Source: Candidatus Methylomirabilis sp. (GTDB taxonomy: Bacteria > Methylomirabilota > Methylomirabilia > Methylomirabilales > Methylomirabilaceae). Taken from it: DNA of 64,000 nucleotides. The position numbers were made by a program, and so were the translations under genes. Of the stretch, positions 35,212-46,900 are shown in pieces. The DNA lies in contig NZ_JAQUOY010000008.1 of NCBI RefSeq assembly GCF_028716865.1, positions 1-64,000 on the forward strand. Reading direction: 5' to 3'. The first letter of the stretch is position 1; each line of letters begins with the position of its first letter. The notes beneath the pieces were generated by a model. It was not told the DNA's origin. It made no database searches and worked only from the letters and a program-made list of their open reading frames with translations.

Positions 35212-35303
35212 TCCTAAGAGGTCCGGAGATGCGAGTGTCAATTTCCGGAGGATACTGGGTGGTCGGGCCGCCATCCGCGAGAAGCGGAGGCGGTTTTTTA
35301 TTT
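35212..35303 (+). promoter_or_regulatory. Attenuator/riboswitch-like RNA leader, copy 2 (before cytochrome c-nhaA)
   Basis: Same architecture as 12511-12602. TCCGGA (35222) pairs with TCCGGA (35244). The 37-nt block at 35257-35293 is identical and contains alternative GGTGG:CCGCC and CCGCC:GGCGG helices, and the terminator hairpin is followed by GTTTTTTATTTT. The loop of the first hairpin differs in sequence between copies while pairing is kept (G-U versus A-U). The next genes are a cytochrome and nhaA, so an ion-responsive leader of the kind known upstream of nhaA genes is a reasonable hypothesis. I cannot confirm a named class. Confidence 0.65.
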
Positions 35304-35456
35304 TGTTCGGTTGCGATCGTAAATCCGGTTGATCATGAGGTACCTGGCGGTTACGATGAACAGGCTGCGGAACCGGCATCTTGTCGGAGAGGCGCTTACA
35401 GAACCGGTGTAAATCTCAATCGTCGCTTGGCTGGCCGGCGCAAAGGGAGGCTCGAA

Positions 35457-35879
35457 ATGATCGGCAAGCTGACGAAGATCGCTAAGAGAGTCGCTGTCCT
35501 CACGTTCGCTGCGAGTCTGATTCTCGTGTCATGCCGTAGTACTCCGGAGCTGCCTACCGGACAGGCCCTCTATCTTCGGCATTGCGCCTCGTGCCACGGC
35601 GAGTCCGGAGACGGCAACGGTCCGTTGGCAGCATCCTTACGACGACCCCCATCCGACCTTCGAGTAATTACGAAGCGCCACGGCGGGCGATTTGATGAAG
35701 CCTATGTGATGCAAATCATCGACGGCAGGCGCACAGTGGCCGAGCATGGGACCAGGGAGATGCCTGTCTGGGGGGCGGTGTTCGAGGGCGAGCATCGACC
35801 TGAAGGCTACCCGGCCTACACCTCGCTTTTGCACTCACGAGCCCTCACCGACTACCTGGGTTCGATTCAGCAGGAGTAG
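35457..35879 (+). CDS. Monoheme c-type cytochrome lipoprotein
   Basis: 140 residues. Lipobox ILVSC (Cys26), heme motif CASCH (Cys43-His47) followed by GESGDGNG as in small class I cytochromes, and a probable Met ligand in REMPVWGAVF. ATG 35457 follows AAAGGGAGG. Only 5 bp separate it from nhaA. Electron donor/acceptor role in the envelope; partner not evident, though NirK lies further downstream. Confidence 0.87.
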   Translation: MIGKLTKIAKRVAVLTFAASLILVSCRSTPELPTGQALYLRHCASCHGESGDGNGPLAASLRRPPSDLRVITKRHGGRFDEAYVMQIIDGRRTVAEHGTREMPVWGAVFEGEHRPEGYPAYTSLLHSRALTDYLGSIQQE

Positions 35880-35884
35880 GCAGT

Positions 35885-37251
<1,367 letters not shown>

Positions 37252-37255
<4 letters not shown>

Positions 37256-39747
37256 CCTACGTGGTGTCTGACAAGTCGGGGAATCGGCGCGTTGAGCTCC
37301 CCGTGAGTGGCCTGACCTGCGATAAGTGCGTCCAGACGGTTGAGCGCGCCCTCCGCGCAGTGCCAGGGGTCGCCACGGCAATCGTCAATCTCGTGAGCAG
37401 CCGTGCTGTCGTGGAATACGACCCAGGGCAGACGGGTCTCCCCGCACTGCACGAGGCTATCAAGGCTGCGGGGTACCGTGTCGACGCGGCCAAGACGCGT
37501 TTCGCCATACGGGGGATTACCTGCGCCTCCTGCGTCACGAAGATCGAACAGGCGCTGCTCGCCACTCCCGGTGTATTGAAAGCGAGCGTGAACCTGGGGA
37601 CAGAGGAGGCGGAGGTGGTGTACCTGCCGAGTGTGGCCGACCTGGCGGCGGTTAAGGGGGCAGTCGGGTCGGCCGGGTACGAGGTTGTCGAGGCGCCGCC
37701 GCTGGCGAGTCCGGAAGCGACGGACCGAGAGGCCAAGGCTCGCGAGCAGGAGTATCGGAGCCTCATGCGAAAATGGTGGTTCGGGGCGGCGGTCGGGACA
37801 TTCACGATGACCATGAGCTACCCGTGGCTTTTCCCGATCCTCGACACGTGGTTCCCGCGCGACAGCCCCCAGCTCTGGTATATCTGGGCCGGAATGGGGG
37901 TCGCGGCGCTGGCGGTGATGCTGTACAGCGGAGGCCACTTCTACACCGGCGCCTGGCGGGCACTCAAGCATCGGGCCGCGAACATGCACACACTGATCGC
38001 CCTCGGTACCGGGGTCGCTTGGGTCTACTCCACGATCGCGCTCCTCTTCCCACAACTCTTCCCCTCTGCCGCCTTTGCCGACGTCTACTACGACGTGACG
38101 GTGGTCGTGATTGCCCTTGTGGACTTGGGGCTGGCCATGGAGTTGAAGGCGAAAGGCCGGACGTCAGAAGCCATCAAGAAGCTGATCGGCTTGCAGGCGA
38201 GGACCGCGCGCGTGGTGAGAGACGGGCAGGAAGTGGACATCCCGGTTGAGGAGGTACTGGTCGGGGACCTCGTGGTCGTTCGCCCCGGAGAGAAGATCCC
38301 CGTAGACGGGGAGATCACCGAGGGCTCCTCGGCAGTCGATGAGTCCATGGTTACCGGGGAGTCGCTCCCGGTCGAGAAGAAAGCTGGCGATGAGGTGATC
38401 GGGGCCACGATCAACAAGACCGGAGCTTTTAAGTTTAGGGCTACGAAAGTCGGGAAGGATACTGCGCTCGCCAACATCATCCGGATGGTGCAGGACGCTC
38501 AGGGCTCGAAGGTTCCGGTCCAGCGGATCGTGGACGTCGTTTCGGGCTACTTCACGCCCTCCGTGGCGATCCTCGCCATCCTGGGGTTCATGATCTGGTA
38601 CACGTTCGGGCCGCCGCCAGCGGTGATCTACGCGCTTATCGTGGCGGTGACCACGCTGATCATCGCCTGCCCATGCGCCCTTGGCATGGCGACGCCGATG
38701 TCGCTGACGACCGGCGTCGGCCTCGGAGCGCTCAACGGAATCCTGATCCGGGGCGGCGAGTCCCTCCAGACCGCGCAGAACCTCCAGACGATCATCCTGG
38801 ACAAGACCGGCACCATCACGCACGGCAAGCCCATATTGACCAACGTCGTGGTGGCTGGATCTTTCAGGGAGGAGGAATTGCTGCGCCTGGCCGGTGGCGT
38901 CGAGAAGTCGTCAGAGCACCCCCTGGCCGCCGCCATCGTCGAGGGCGCCAAGGGGCGCGGCCTCGCGCTCCCCGACGCGGATACCTTCAACGCGATCCCC
39001 GGTCACGGGATCGAGGCCGGCATCGAGGGGCGCACACTGCTCCTGGGGAATCTCAAACTGATGCGGGATCGCCAGGTGGCTCTGGATAGGCTGGAACAAA
39101 CGGCCATCACGCTCGCCGACGACGGGAAGACGCCAATGTACGTGGCCATCGACGGGAGGGCGGCCGGCGTCATTGCCGTGGCCGACACCGTGAAGGACGA
39201 CTCCAAGGTGGCGATTCAAACCCTTAAAGCGATGGGACTCGAGGTGGTCATGATCACCGGCGATAACGAGCGAACGGCCCAGGCCATCGGTCGGCTGGTC
39301 GGCATCGACCGTGTCCTGGCCGAAGTGCTGCCGCAGGATAAGGCCTTCAATGTTCAAAAGCTGCAACTCGAAGGGAAGAAAGTCGCAATGGTCGGTGATG
39401 GGATCAACGACGCCCCCGCCCTCGCCCAGGCGGACGTGGGCTTTGCCATCGGGACGGGCACCGACGTGGCTATTGCCGCATCGGACATCACGCTGATCAA
39501 GGGAAGCCTCCGAGGCGTCGTCCTGGCTATCCAGATCAGCCGGGCGACCATGCGCAACGTCTACCAGAACCTTGCCGGAGCCTTCTTGTATAATGTCCTC
39601 GGTCTGCCGATCGCCCTGGGTATTCTCTACCCCTTCTTCGGGATCCTGCTTTCCCCGATGCTGGCGGCCATCGCCATGTCGTTCAGCTCCGTCACCGTCG
39701 TCACCAATGCCAACCGGCTGAAGCGGTGGAAGCCGGCCGCCGCGTGA
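37252..39747 (+). CDS. copA: Copper-exporting P1B-type ATPase
   Basis: 831 residues. Two N-terminal heavy-metal-associated domains ([10 protein letters not shown] and [10 protein letters not shown]), eight helices, TGE loop in [10 protein letters not shown], transmembrane [11 protein letters not shown], phosphorylation [19 protein letters not shown], and [16 protein letters not shown]. Cu+ is pumped out of the cytosol. ATG 37252 is chosen because it begins just before the first metal domain and overlaps the nhaA stop. The cupredoxin gene 13 bp downstream could receive the exported metal. Confidence 0.95.
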
Positions 39748-39760
39748 AGGAGGCTCTCTG

Positions 39761-40138
39761 ATGTCCTGGGACAAGATCGTCGTGGATGTCGTCGGGCTCG
39801 GGCTGATCGGGTTTATCGTATGGTTTTTCTGGCTCGTCAAAGCCAAGGGAGTAAAGGCCGCCCTGACCAGCGGCGGCTATCAGGAACAACTCGTACTCGT
39901 GAAGGGTGGCTACACGCCCGACGTCATTGTTGTAGAGCGCGGGAAACCGGTCCGGCTCAAGTTCGTGCGTCAGGAGTCGGCATCCTGCTCGGAAATGGTG
40001 TTGATTCCCGCGTTCGACAAGAACGTCAGGCTTCCAGAGGGTGAGACCGTCCCGATCGAGCTTCTGCCCAAGGAGCCGGGCGAGTACGAGTTCGCCTGTC
40101 AGATGGGGATGTTTCGCGGCAAGCTAATCGTGGAGTGA
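39761..40138 (+). CDS. Membrane-anchored cupredoxin-like protein
   Basis: 125 residues: one N-terminal helix (~8-27), then a small beta domain of the cupredoxin_1 type. Visible: YTPDVIVVERGKPVRLKF, SASCSEMVLIPAF, and EYEFACQMGMFRGKLIVE, in which Cys and Met could be copper ligands. It is typically found next to or fused with copper ATPases and is presumed to bind copper on the outer face of the membrane. RBS AAGGAGG. Confidence 0.82.
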   Translation: MSWDKIVVDVVGLGLIGFIVWFFWLVKAKGVKAALTSGGYQEQLVLVKGGYTPDVIVVERGKPVRLKFVRQESASCSEMVLIPAFDKNVRLPEGETVPIELLPKEPGEYEFACQMGMFRGKLIVE

Positions 40139-40376
40139 GCGCGTTGAACGCGGGAGGGATGCAATGAACCGGGTCTCGATTGGTCAGCACTGCTATGCGC
40201 AATCCACGTACCTGGACGCGTAGCAGGAGATCGTGACGGACGTCGGCTGGCGCGGGATGGTCTCACGCTGGTGAAATCACTCCTGTGAACAGCGTTAGGA
40301 CGGGACGACTACGTTGCCCGGTTTACTCAATGGTTGGCTTACCGGGCGCCAAGGCTCTCAACATAAAGGAGAAGGT
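40139..40376. other. copA-nirK intergenic region with a possible decayed small ORF
   Basis: Contains a possible 19-codon frame from ATG 40164 (RBS GGGAGGG) reading MNRVSIGQHC and then a TAG; coding-like sequence continues after the stop (IVTDVGWRGMVSRW). It looks like a dead small gene. No clear FNR/NnrR-type box (TTGAT-N4-ATCAA) was seen before nirK. Confidence 0.3.
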
Positions 40377-41465
40377 ATGCGCACGATACTGACTGTCATT
40401 CTTGGCATCAGTGTCTTACTGGGCTGCTTTGCGAATACATGGGCGGAGAACGCCTCCCAGGTGAAGACACTGGAACGCGTCACTCAGAGGCTTGTCGCCC
40501 CGCCGTTCCTGCCCGCCCATGAGCAAGTGGCGCAGGGGCCGCCAAAGGTCGTGCAAGTGCGCATGGTAATCGAGGAGAAGCGCATGACAATCAGCCCGGA
40601 TGGCGCCACGATCTGGGCCATGACCTTCAACGGGAGCGTCCCAGGGCCGATCGTCGTGGTTCATCAAGACGACTATGTGGAACTGACACTGGTCAACCCG
40701 ACAACGAACACATTGCGGCACAATATCGATTTTCACGCAGCCACCGGAGCCTTGGGTGGTGGAGAGCTGACCCATGTCGCCCCGGGGCAGGAGGTTGTCC
40801 TCCGATTCAAAGCGATCAAAGCGGGGGTCTTTGTCTATCACTGCGCCCCTGGCGGACCCATGATCCCATGGCACGTCGTGTCGGGGATGAACGGAGCCAT
40901 CATGGTTCTCCCGCGAGACGGCCTGCGAGATGCCGAAGGGAAGCCGGTCCGATACGACAAAGCCTACTATATAGGTGAGCAAGACTTTTACATCCCCAAG
41001 GACGCGAACGGAAAGTACAAGGCGTACCCGACGCCCATCGCCGGCCTGGAGGATATGCTCGAGGTCATGAGGACCCTGACGCCCACCCATGTGGTGTTTA
41101 ACGGAGCCGTGGGCGCCCTCACAGGCGAGCATGCCCTAACGGCTAAGGTCGGGGAGAGGGTGTTGTTCATCCACGCTCAAGCCAATAGAGACTCTCGCCC
41201 CCATCTGATCGGCGGGCACGCTGACCTGATGTGGAGCGGCGGCTCTTTCAAGGACAGGCCGGCGACGAATCTGGAGACATGGTTCGTGGCAGGCGGCTCT
41301 GCGGTAGCCGCGCTGTATCAGTTTCGACAGCCCGGTCTGTATGTTTATCTCAATCATAACCTGATCGAAGCGATGTTGCTGGGCGCAGCCGCCCATATCA
41401 AAGTAGAAGGGGTATGGAATAACGATCTTATGGAACAGATCCACAAGCCTGGTTCGATCAAGTAG
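40377..41465 (+). CDS. nirK: Copper-containing nitrite reductase
   Basis: 362 residues with two cupredoxin domains and a signal peptide (cleavage near TWAEN). Type 1 copper ligands: His115, Cys156, His166, Met171. Type 2 copper ligands: His120, His155, His327. Catalytic pair: Asp118 ([12 protein letters not shown]) and His276 (RPHLIGGH). The set is complete, so it should reduce nitrite to nitric oxide in the periplasm. ATG 40377 follows AAAGGAGAAGGT; an upstream in-frame extension lacks a signal. It lies behind the copper-export genes, which fits its metal need. Confidence 0.96.
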   Translation: MRTILTVILGISVLLGCFANTWAENASQVKTLERVTQRLVAPPFLPAHEQVAQGPPKVVQVRMVIEEKRMTISPDGATIWAMTFNGSVPGPIVVVHQDDYVELTLVNPTTNTLRHNIDFHAATGALGGGELTHVAPGQEVVLRFKAIKAGVFVYHCAPGGPMIPWHVVSGMNGAIMVLPRDGLRDAEGKPVRYDKAYYIGEQDFYIPKDANGKYKAYPTPIAGLEDMLEVMRTLTPTHVVFNGAVGALTGEHALTAKVGERVLFIHAQANRDSRPHLIGGHADLMWSGGSFKDRPATNLETWFVAGGSAVAALYQFRQPGLYVYLNHNLIEAMLLGAAAHIKVEGVWNNDLMEQIHKPGSIK

Positions 41466-41751
41466 CAGAAAACCCTTCACTGTCTACAGCGTTTGCATCT
41501 ACGTCGGGCCCGATTTCGGCAGCGGGCGACGTAAGGCGCTGGGCCGGCACGTGTCAGCGATGACGTGAGTGTTCGATGAGGAGCACGCGGCCAAGGCGGT
41601 CAGCTGAAACGTTGCGGGTGTGGACGCCCTGCGGACGCGCCGGAATAGTTATAATGGCACCCCGAGGGAAGGCGTCGACCGGTTGGCGCTTCAACGGTGA
41701 GGCATCCGGGAAGATGAGGATCACGCGTAGGCTCCCCGCAGGCATTCGGGA
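41466..41751. other. Gap after nirK, possible gene fragment on the minus strand
   Basis: No plus-strand gene. The minus strand at 41745-41557 reads [20 protein letters not shown] and continues with codon use that looks coding (RGAIITIPARPQGVHTRN), but I recognise no family. It may be a fragment left by the rearrangements that created the adjoining chimeric pseudogenes. Confidence 0.3.
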
Positions 41752-42003
41752 ATGATCGTCCTTACGGTGAACTGCGGCAGTTCGTCCGTGAAGTGTCGAG
41801 TGTTCGACGCGACGAACCACCAACAACCGGCAGCCGTACGAGTGTTGGCGGAGGGCTCGGTCGGAGGCGTTCCGGAGGATCCCGTGATGGTGCTGCGCAC
41901 CGAGGCGGGTGACCTGCGGAAGGCGATCGCCGTGGACGACGACGCGGGCGGTGTCCGACATCTTCTCCGAGAGTTGACGGGCGTCTTTGGCCTTTCGCGG
42001 ATC
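41752..42003 (+). pseudogene. ackA: Acetate kinase, 5' fragment
   Basis: Opens with [20 protein letters not shown], the ackA N-terminal phosphate-binding signature, and continues for ~83 codons through [15 protein letters not shown]. The next expected acetate-kinase residues (AVGHRVVHGG) do not follow. Instead the frame runs directly into phosphoketolase sequence. More than three quarters of the enzyme, including its catalytic residues, is missing. Confidence 0.85.
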
Positions 42004-42664
42004 GAGGCGGACGGCCAGAACACCGAAGGCTCGTGGCGTTCGCATCAGGTACCGCTCGGCGACATGGCCGACAACCCCGAACACCTCCGGCTCCTAGAGA
42101 AGTGGCTGAAGCGCTACCGGCCGGAGAAGCTCTTCGACGGGAACGGGGCACTGAGGCCCGAGTTGGCAACCCTCGCGCCAACGGGCGCACGCCGCATGGG
42201 CGCTAATCCCCACGCCAACGACGGCCTGCTGCTCAAGGGTCTGACGCTGCCCGACTTCCATGACTATGCTGTGGAGGTGACCAAGCCGGGTGTGCTGGTT
42301 GCCGAGGCGACACGCGTCCTCGGGGGCTTCCTACGCGACGTTATGAAACTCAACATGGACGCCCGAAACTTCCGGGTATTCGGTCCCGACGAGACCGCAT
42401 CAAATCGCCTCGGCGACCTCTTCGAGGCAACTGATCGGACCTGGATGGCCGAGACGCTGCCAGAGGACGACCACCTCGCGCCGGACGGCCGCGTGATGGA
42501 GATCCTGAGCGAGCATACCTGCCAGGGGTGGCTAAGGGGTACCTGCTCACCGGTCGCCACGGCCTCTTCTCCTGCTACGAGGCGTTCATCCACATCGTGG
42601 ACTCGATGTTCAACCAACACGTCAAATGGTTGAAGGTGTGCAATGAGATTCCTTGGCGGCGAGG
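42004..42664 (+). pseudogene. xfp: Phosphoketolase, internal fragment
   Basis: From [15 protein letters not shown] onward the sequence is a phosphoketolase: [71 protein letters not shown] one-base loss near 42535 shifts the frame; the match resumes as [16 protein letters not shown] and [17 protein letters not shown] and then stops at ~42664. N-terminal (thiamine diphosphate) and C-terminal thirds are absent. It is joined in frame to the ackA fragment upstream. Confidence 0.87.
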
Positions 42665-42831
42665 ATCGCCTGGGCCGTCAGCTTCTTGCTGGTGTCGTCG
42701 TAGATGTCGAAGTGGCGCTGATCGGCCCGCCAGCCGTCGATGACGGCCTTCTGGGGATCGATGTTCTTCTTGAACTTGTAACGGGCGAAGAGGTTCTCGA
42801 CGTTGAAGGTGCCGATTCGGATGGTGGCCAT
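42655..42831 (-). pseudogene. Endonuclease/exonuclease/phosphatase-family gene, 5' fragment
   Basis: Minus strand from ATG 42831: MATIRIGTFNVENLFARYKF, then [19 protein letters not shown] and AQAILAAK. This is the start of an EEP-fold hydrolase ('TFNVENLF'). It has a textbook RBS (AATAAAGGAGGTTCTT). The sequence ends in the phosphoketolase fragment at a shared CCTTGGCGGCGA, so only ~58 codons remain of a protein normally several hundred residues long. Confidence 0.75.
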
Positions 42832-42885
42832 AAGAACCTCCTTTATTGGAAGGGATGGCTTTGCGGCTGCTTTTTCGTTGGTGCA

Positions 42886-42914
42886 AATTTAGACCTGACG
42901 TTGCGAAACGTCAA
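42886..42914 (-). promoter_or_regulatory. Promoter with palindromic operator for the truncated nuclease gene
   Basis: On the minus strand: -35 TTGACG (42914-42909), 17-bp spacer, -10 TAAATT (42891-42886). The -35 overlaps a perfect palindrome GACGTT-TCGC-AACGTC (42912-42897), a likely repressor site. It would drive transcription into the pseudogene block. Confidence 0.55.
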
Positions 42915-42981
42915 GAGGGATGCTTCTTCAGCTATGGATCGGCCGAGAGCGTCCGTTCTGGGGGAGCTGTAACGGCTGTTC

Positions 42982-43259
42982 TCAGAGACGATGAAAGTCG
43001 GATGCCCCAACCACCTCGCAGTCGATGCCGCCAAAGGTGATGGTGGCCCGTAAGAGCGGGTGATAGGACCGGGGCTCCGGCCATGATATGCTTGCGTGTC
43101 TGATAGACCCGCTCATCTTCCCCCTGACCCTCAAGTTCACGAACGCGGGGAAGGAGGCCAGATCCCCTGATCCTTACCTCAACGGATGCGCGATTCGATA
43201 GGCCTACTTTTTCACAAGAGCCTGGACTTTCAGGGGGTTTTTCGATAAGTTCCCGGGTA
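42982..43259. other. Gap with a possible unassigned gene end on the minus strand
   Basis: Minus-strand reading ends ...ATITFGGIDCEVVGASDFHRL before a TGA at 42984-42982, and upstream frames also look coding but shifted. I cannot assign it to a family. It is probably another decayed piece of the 41.5-43.2 kb rearranged zone. Confidence 0.3.
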
Positions 43260-43292
43260 GTGTTCGGTCATGAGAGGGAGCAGGGCGAGATA

Positions 43293-43676
43293 GTGGAGAC
43301 CTCTGAGGCGATTAGGATCATTGAGGCGCTGGCCAATGGTGCAGACCCTGTTACCGGCGAACTGCTACCGGAATCGAGCCCCTATAATAACCCACAGGTC
43401 ATCAGGGCGCTGTTTCAGGCCCTCCAAGCTCTGGAACACCTTAATGAGAGAGGAAGGCGCCAGCGCACCCTCCCCCCTTATGCCGGAAAACCCTGGACCG
43501 AGGAGGAGGATCGCCTGCTCGCGGAAGCATTCGACGGCAGTGCCTCGTTGAAGGATCTCGCTCTGAAGCACGGTCGTACTGAAGGCGCCATAGCTGCCCG
43601 ACTTACTAAGCTTGGCAAAGTATCGGAACGCGCAGAGGCGTATGATCGCGCCGGAAACCCAGGCCAGGGAACATAG
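43293..43676 (+). CDS. Myb/SANT-like small DNA-binding protein
   Basis: About 127 residues. N-terminal part: EAIRIIEALANGADPVTGEL and PYNNPQVIRALFQALQALE. C-terminal helix-turn-helix: KPWTEEEDRLLAEAFD, SLKDLALKHGRTEGAIAARL, a Myb/SANT-like or GcrA-like arrangement. The family is common in bacteria, often near helicase genes, but its role is unknown. Start uncertain: GTG 43293 with a nearby AGGGCGAG, or GTG 43260. It is the first gene of the defence region and could be its regulator. Confidence 0.7.
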   Translation: METSEAIRIIEALANGADPVTGELLPESSPYNNPQVIRALFQALQALEHLNERGRRQRTLPPYAGKPWTEEEDRLLAEAFDGSASLKDLALKHGRTEGAIAARLTKLGKVSERAEAYDRAGNPGQGT

Positions 43677-43922
43677 CTTCAGCAGGAGCGCTACCGATTC
43701 TGCTTAAACTCCAGTCCACTTGTACCGACACGTGTTTTTGCGCAGTTGAATGCGGCAGGCAGGCGGCAAAGGGGCACTTGGCTGAGTGACGTGGCTACAA
43801 CACCTTGAACCTGGCAGCAATCCTCTCAGTGGCGGGGACATGAGTTGCGGAATGCGTCGACCAACGGCCTCTGGAGTACTGTGAAGAGACAGAATCAAGA
43901 AGGTAGGATTGAGGTAGGCAAC

Positions 43923-46900
43923 TTGGATAAAGACTTCGCCCCTGGTGACGTGGTCGCGGGGCTGGACGCGTCCGAACTCGTCGAGATTCAGCGGGTCGCC
44001 CCCTTCGGCGGTAAGACGCTCCTTGAGGGAGTCGGGCTTCAGTCCCGCCGACTGGTGAAGCGCCCCTTGGCCACGGAAGAGCTTGCAGCACTCGTCAAGG
44101 TACGCGGCGGGCAGCACACGTTCAACGGCGATGCCAGCCTCTTCCTTCTCTGCGCCGAGGCAGAACGTATCCGCATCGCTCACCAGTTTGATCCGCTCTT
44201 CGCCGTCAACTCCAGCATCGTTGACCCACTCCCGCATCAAGTGGAGGCGGTCTATCGGTACCTCCTCCCCTTGCCGAGAATCCGTTTCCTGTTGGCCGAC
44301 GACACAGGAGCGGGTAAGACGATCATGACTGGGCTCTTGATCAAGGAGCTGCTATTCCGGGGAGTGCTTCAGAAGGTCCTGATCATTGTTCCAGGCGGCC
44401 TGACGAAGCAGTGGAAGGAAGAGGAGCTCCAAGAGAAGTTCGGGCTTTACGCACGGCTCGTCAACCGCGCGTCCTTCGAAGCAGAACCGGGCCAGTTCTC
44501 CCGGTATGAAGACGGCATCTTCGTCACGTCCATCGATTTCCTGGCCCGTAATGAAGGCTGTCTCAAGGCCGCCGCTGAAACCCAGTGGGATCTCGTGGTG
44601 GTCGACGAGGCCCATAAGCTCTCGGCCTACGAGTACGGCACGAAGTTGGAAGAGAGCGAGCGGTACAAGGCGGTGAAGGCGCTCACTCGCAAAACTGACC
44701 ACCTCCTGTTCCTTACGGCGACTCCGCACCGCGGAAGAAAGGACACGTTCCGCCGGCTACTCCTGCTTCTCGATGAGGACCTCTTCCAGAAGGACGAGCA
44801 TGTTGCCGACCGGGTACGCGAGCAGGCGGCACCCTACGGCGCATCCAGCGAAGAAAACCTCGACACCGAGCGCCCGATCAGCAAGGCGCGGAATCGATTC
44901 TTCCTTCGTCGCCTGAAAGAGGAGATGGTTGATTGGGACAACCAAGCGCTCTTCAAGAATCGCCATACGAAGACGACCGGCTATGATCTGACACCGGAGG
45001 AAAAGATCCTCTATAACGAGGTGACAAGCTACGTTCGCTCAAAGCGCAAGGAGGCCAAGGCGAAGAAGAACCGGAACGTCGAGTTGACCCTCATGGTCAT
45101 GCAGCGCCGCCTGGCCAGCAGCCTCTACGCCATCACGCGGACCCTTGATAACCGACTCCGGGCTCTGAATGAGGTCCTCTCCATACTCAGAGATCCCAGC
45201 CGTTCAGAGGCGGAGAAAAAGCGACTGTTCCGGGAGACTCCAGACCCAAGCGATCCGCGGGATATCACAGAATACGAGGACCTGACCGAGGAGGAACGCG
45301 AGCGGGTCGACCGGCGGATCTTCCGCCAGGTCCTAACGGATGATCCGAACAAGGTCGAGGAAGAACGCGACGAAGTCGAACGGCTCTTCCGGCTGGCCGA
45401 CAGCCTAAAGCACCACAAGGAGGCGAAGTTTGTCGAGCTTCTCACCGTCTTGGATTCCTCCGATGTGATCCGAGCAGAGGATGAAAAGCTCCTGATCTTT
45501 ACCGAACACCGCGACACGCTCAACAGCCTTGCCAAGCGCCTCGAGGGAAAGGGGTACACCGTCGCTACGATCCATGGCGGCATGGACGTGGATACGCGCA
45601 AACAGGCCCAGCGCACGTTTCGCGCGCGGGCCAAGATCATGGTCGCCACCGACGCGGCAGGTGAAGGCATTAACCTTCAGTTCTGTCGCTACCTCATCAA
45701 TTGGGACATCCCGTGGAATCCCAACAGACTTGAACAGCGGATGGGGCGCATCCACCGGTATGGCCAGGCCGATGACGTGTGGGTCTACAACTTGGTTGCC
45801 AGCAATACTCGGGAGGGATCGGTCCTCCAGAAGATCCTCTCGAAACTGGACATCATGCGCGAACAGATGGGGTCTGACCGAGTCTACGACGTGATCGACG
45901 AGTGGCTGGAGGATGTGCCGCTGGTACGACTGATTGAAAGTGCCATTGATGCGGACGATGAATCGGCGAGTTCCAGAGACACCGACGTTGCGCTGGCGGC
46001 GGCATCACGCGAGAGGGCCGAGCAGCTCATGGCTATCCAGAAGAAGATCTCGCTTGCTTCACGCCTCGATTTGAGATCCGCCCGCGAGCTGCGCGACGCA
46101 TCGGACGAGCGCCGACTTCAGCCATTGTTTATCCAGCGGTTCTTTGAACGTGCGTGGACGGCAAGTGGGGGCACCGTCCGTAAGGACGATCACTGTCCGG
46201 TCTGGCACATCGGCTCTACGCCAACCGCCCTGCTCGAACTCGCCAGGGAGCAGCGACAGGCTCTATCCGAGAACTACGGTACTCCCTTCGTGTTCGACAA
46301 GCAGCTCGTGAGCGTCGCGAGCAAAGTGCGTACCCCTGAGCGCACGAAGCTCATGGGACCCGGGCACCCGCTGTTCGATACCCTAATCGAGTGGGCGATT
46401 CGTGAGGCGCGTCAAGCCTTTGCCAAAGGGGCAACCCTCGTGGACCCCAATATCGCCAAGCCACAGCGAGTCTGGCTCGTCCGTTCAACCATTGAGGATG
46501 GACGTCGGCAATGGCGTCAGGATCGTCGTAAGCCACCGGCCCATGAGCGGCTGGCCATAGTGGTTCACGACCATATGGGTCTTCGCACGACCTCACCGTC
46601 GTACTTGCTCAACTGTACGGCTCCGGAGGCTGCCATCCCGGTTCCCGATGTGGTATCGAAGTCCGCCGAGGAGATTCAGGCATGGGCCTACGAGCAGATC
46701 ACCGAGCGGCAGCTCGACCAGGTGACAACTATCCGCACTGAGGAGTGCGACCTGCGCCGGGAATACCTGAACACGGCCTTCACGGATCTTATCCTCGACC
46801 TGCAGGGAGAACTGAACGACCTTCAGCAGGCACTACTGTACGGCGACGACGATGCTCAGGAACGTGAGCGACTTCAACAGCGAGTTGAAGATCTGAAGGC

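Noticed and set aside
41554-42084. 176-codon minus-strand frame spanning the ackA/xfp remnants
   Set aside because: Its 5' half is antisense to recognisable ackA and xfp sequence; only the last ~60 codons look coding and they match no family.
41752-42633. A functional acetate kinase-phosphoketolase fusion enzyme
   Set aside because: Both halves lack most catalytic parts, the xfp part is frameshifted, and its 3' end is cut off by another gene fragment; pseudogene is the only consistent reading.
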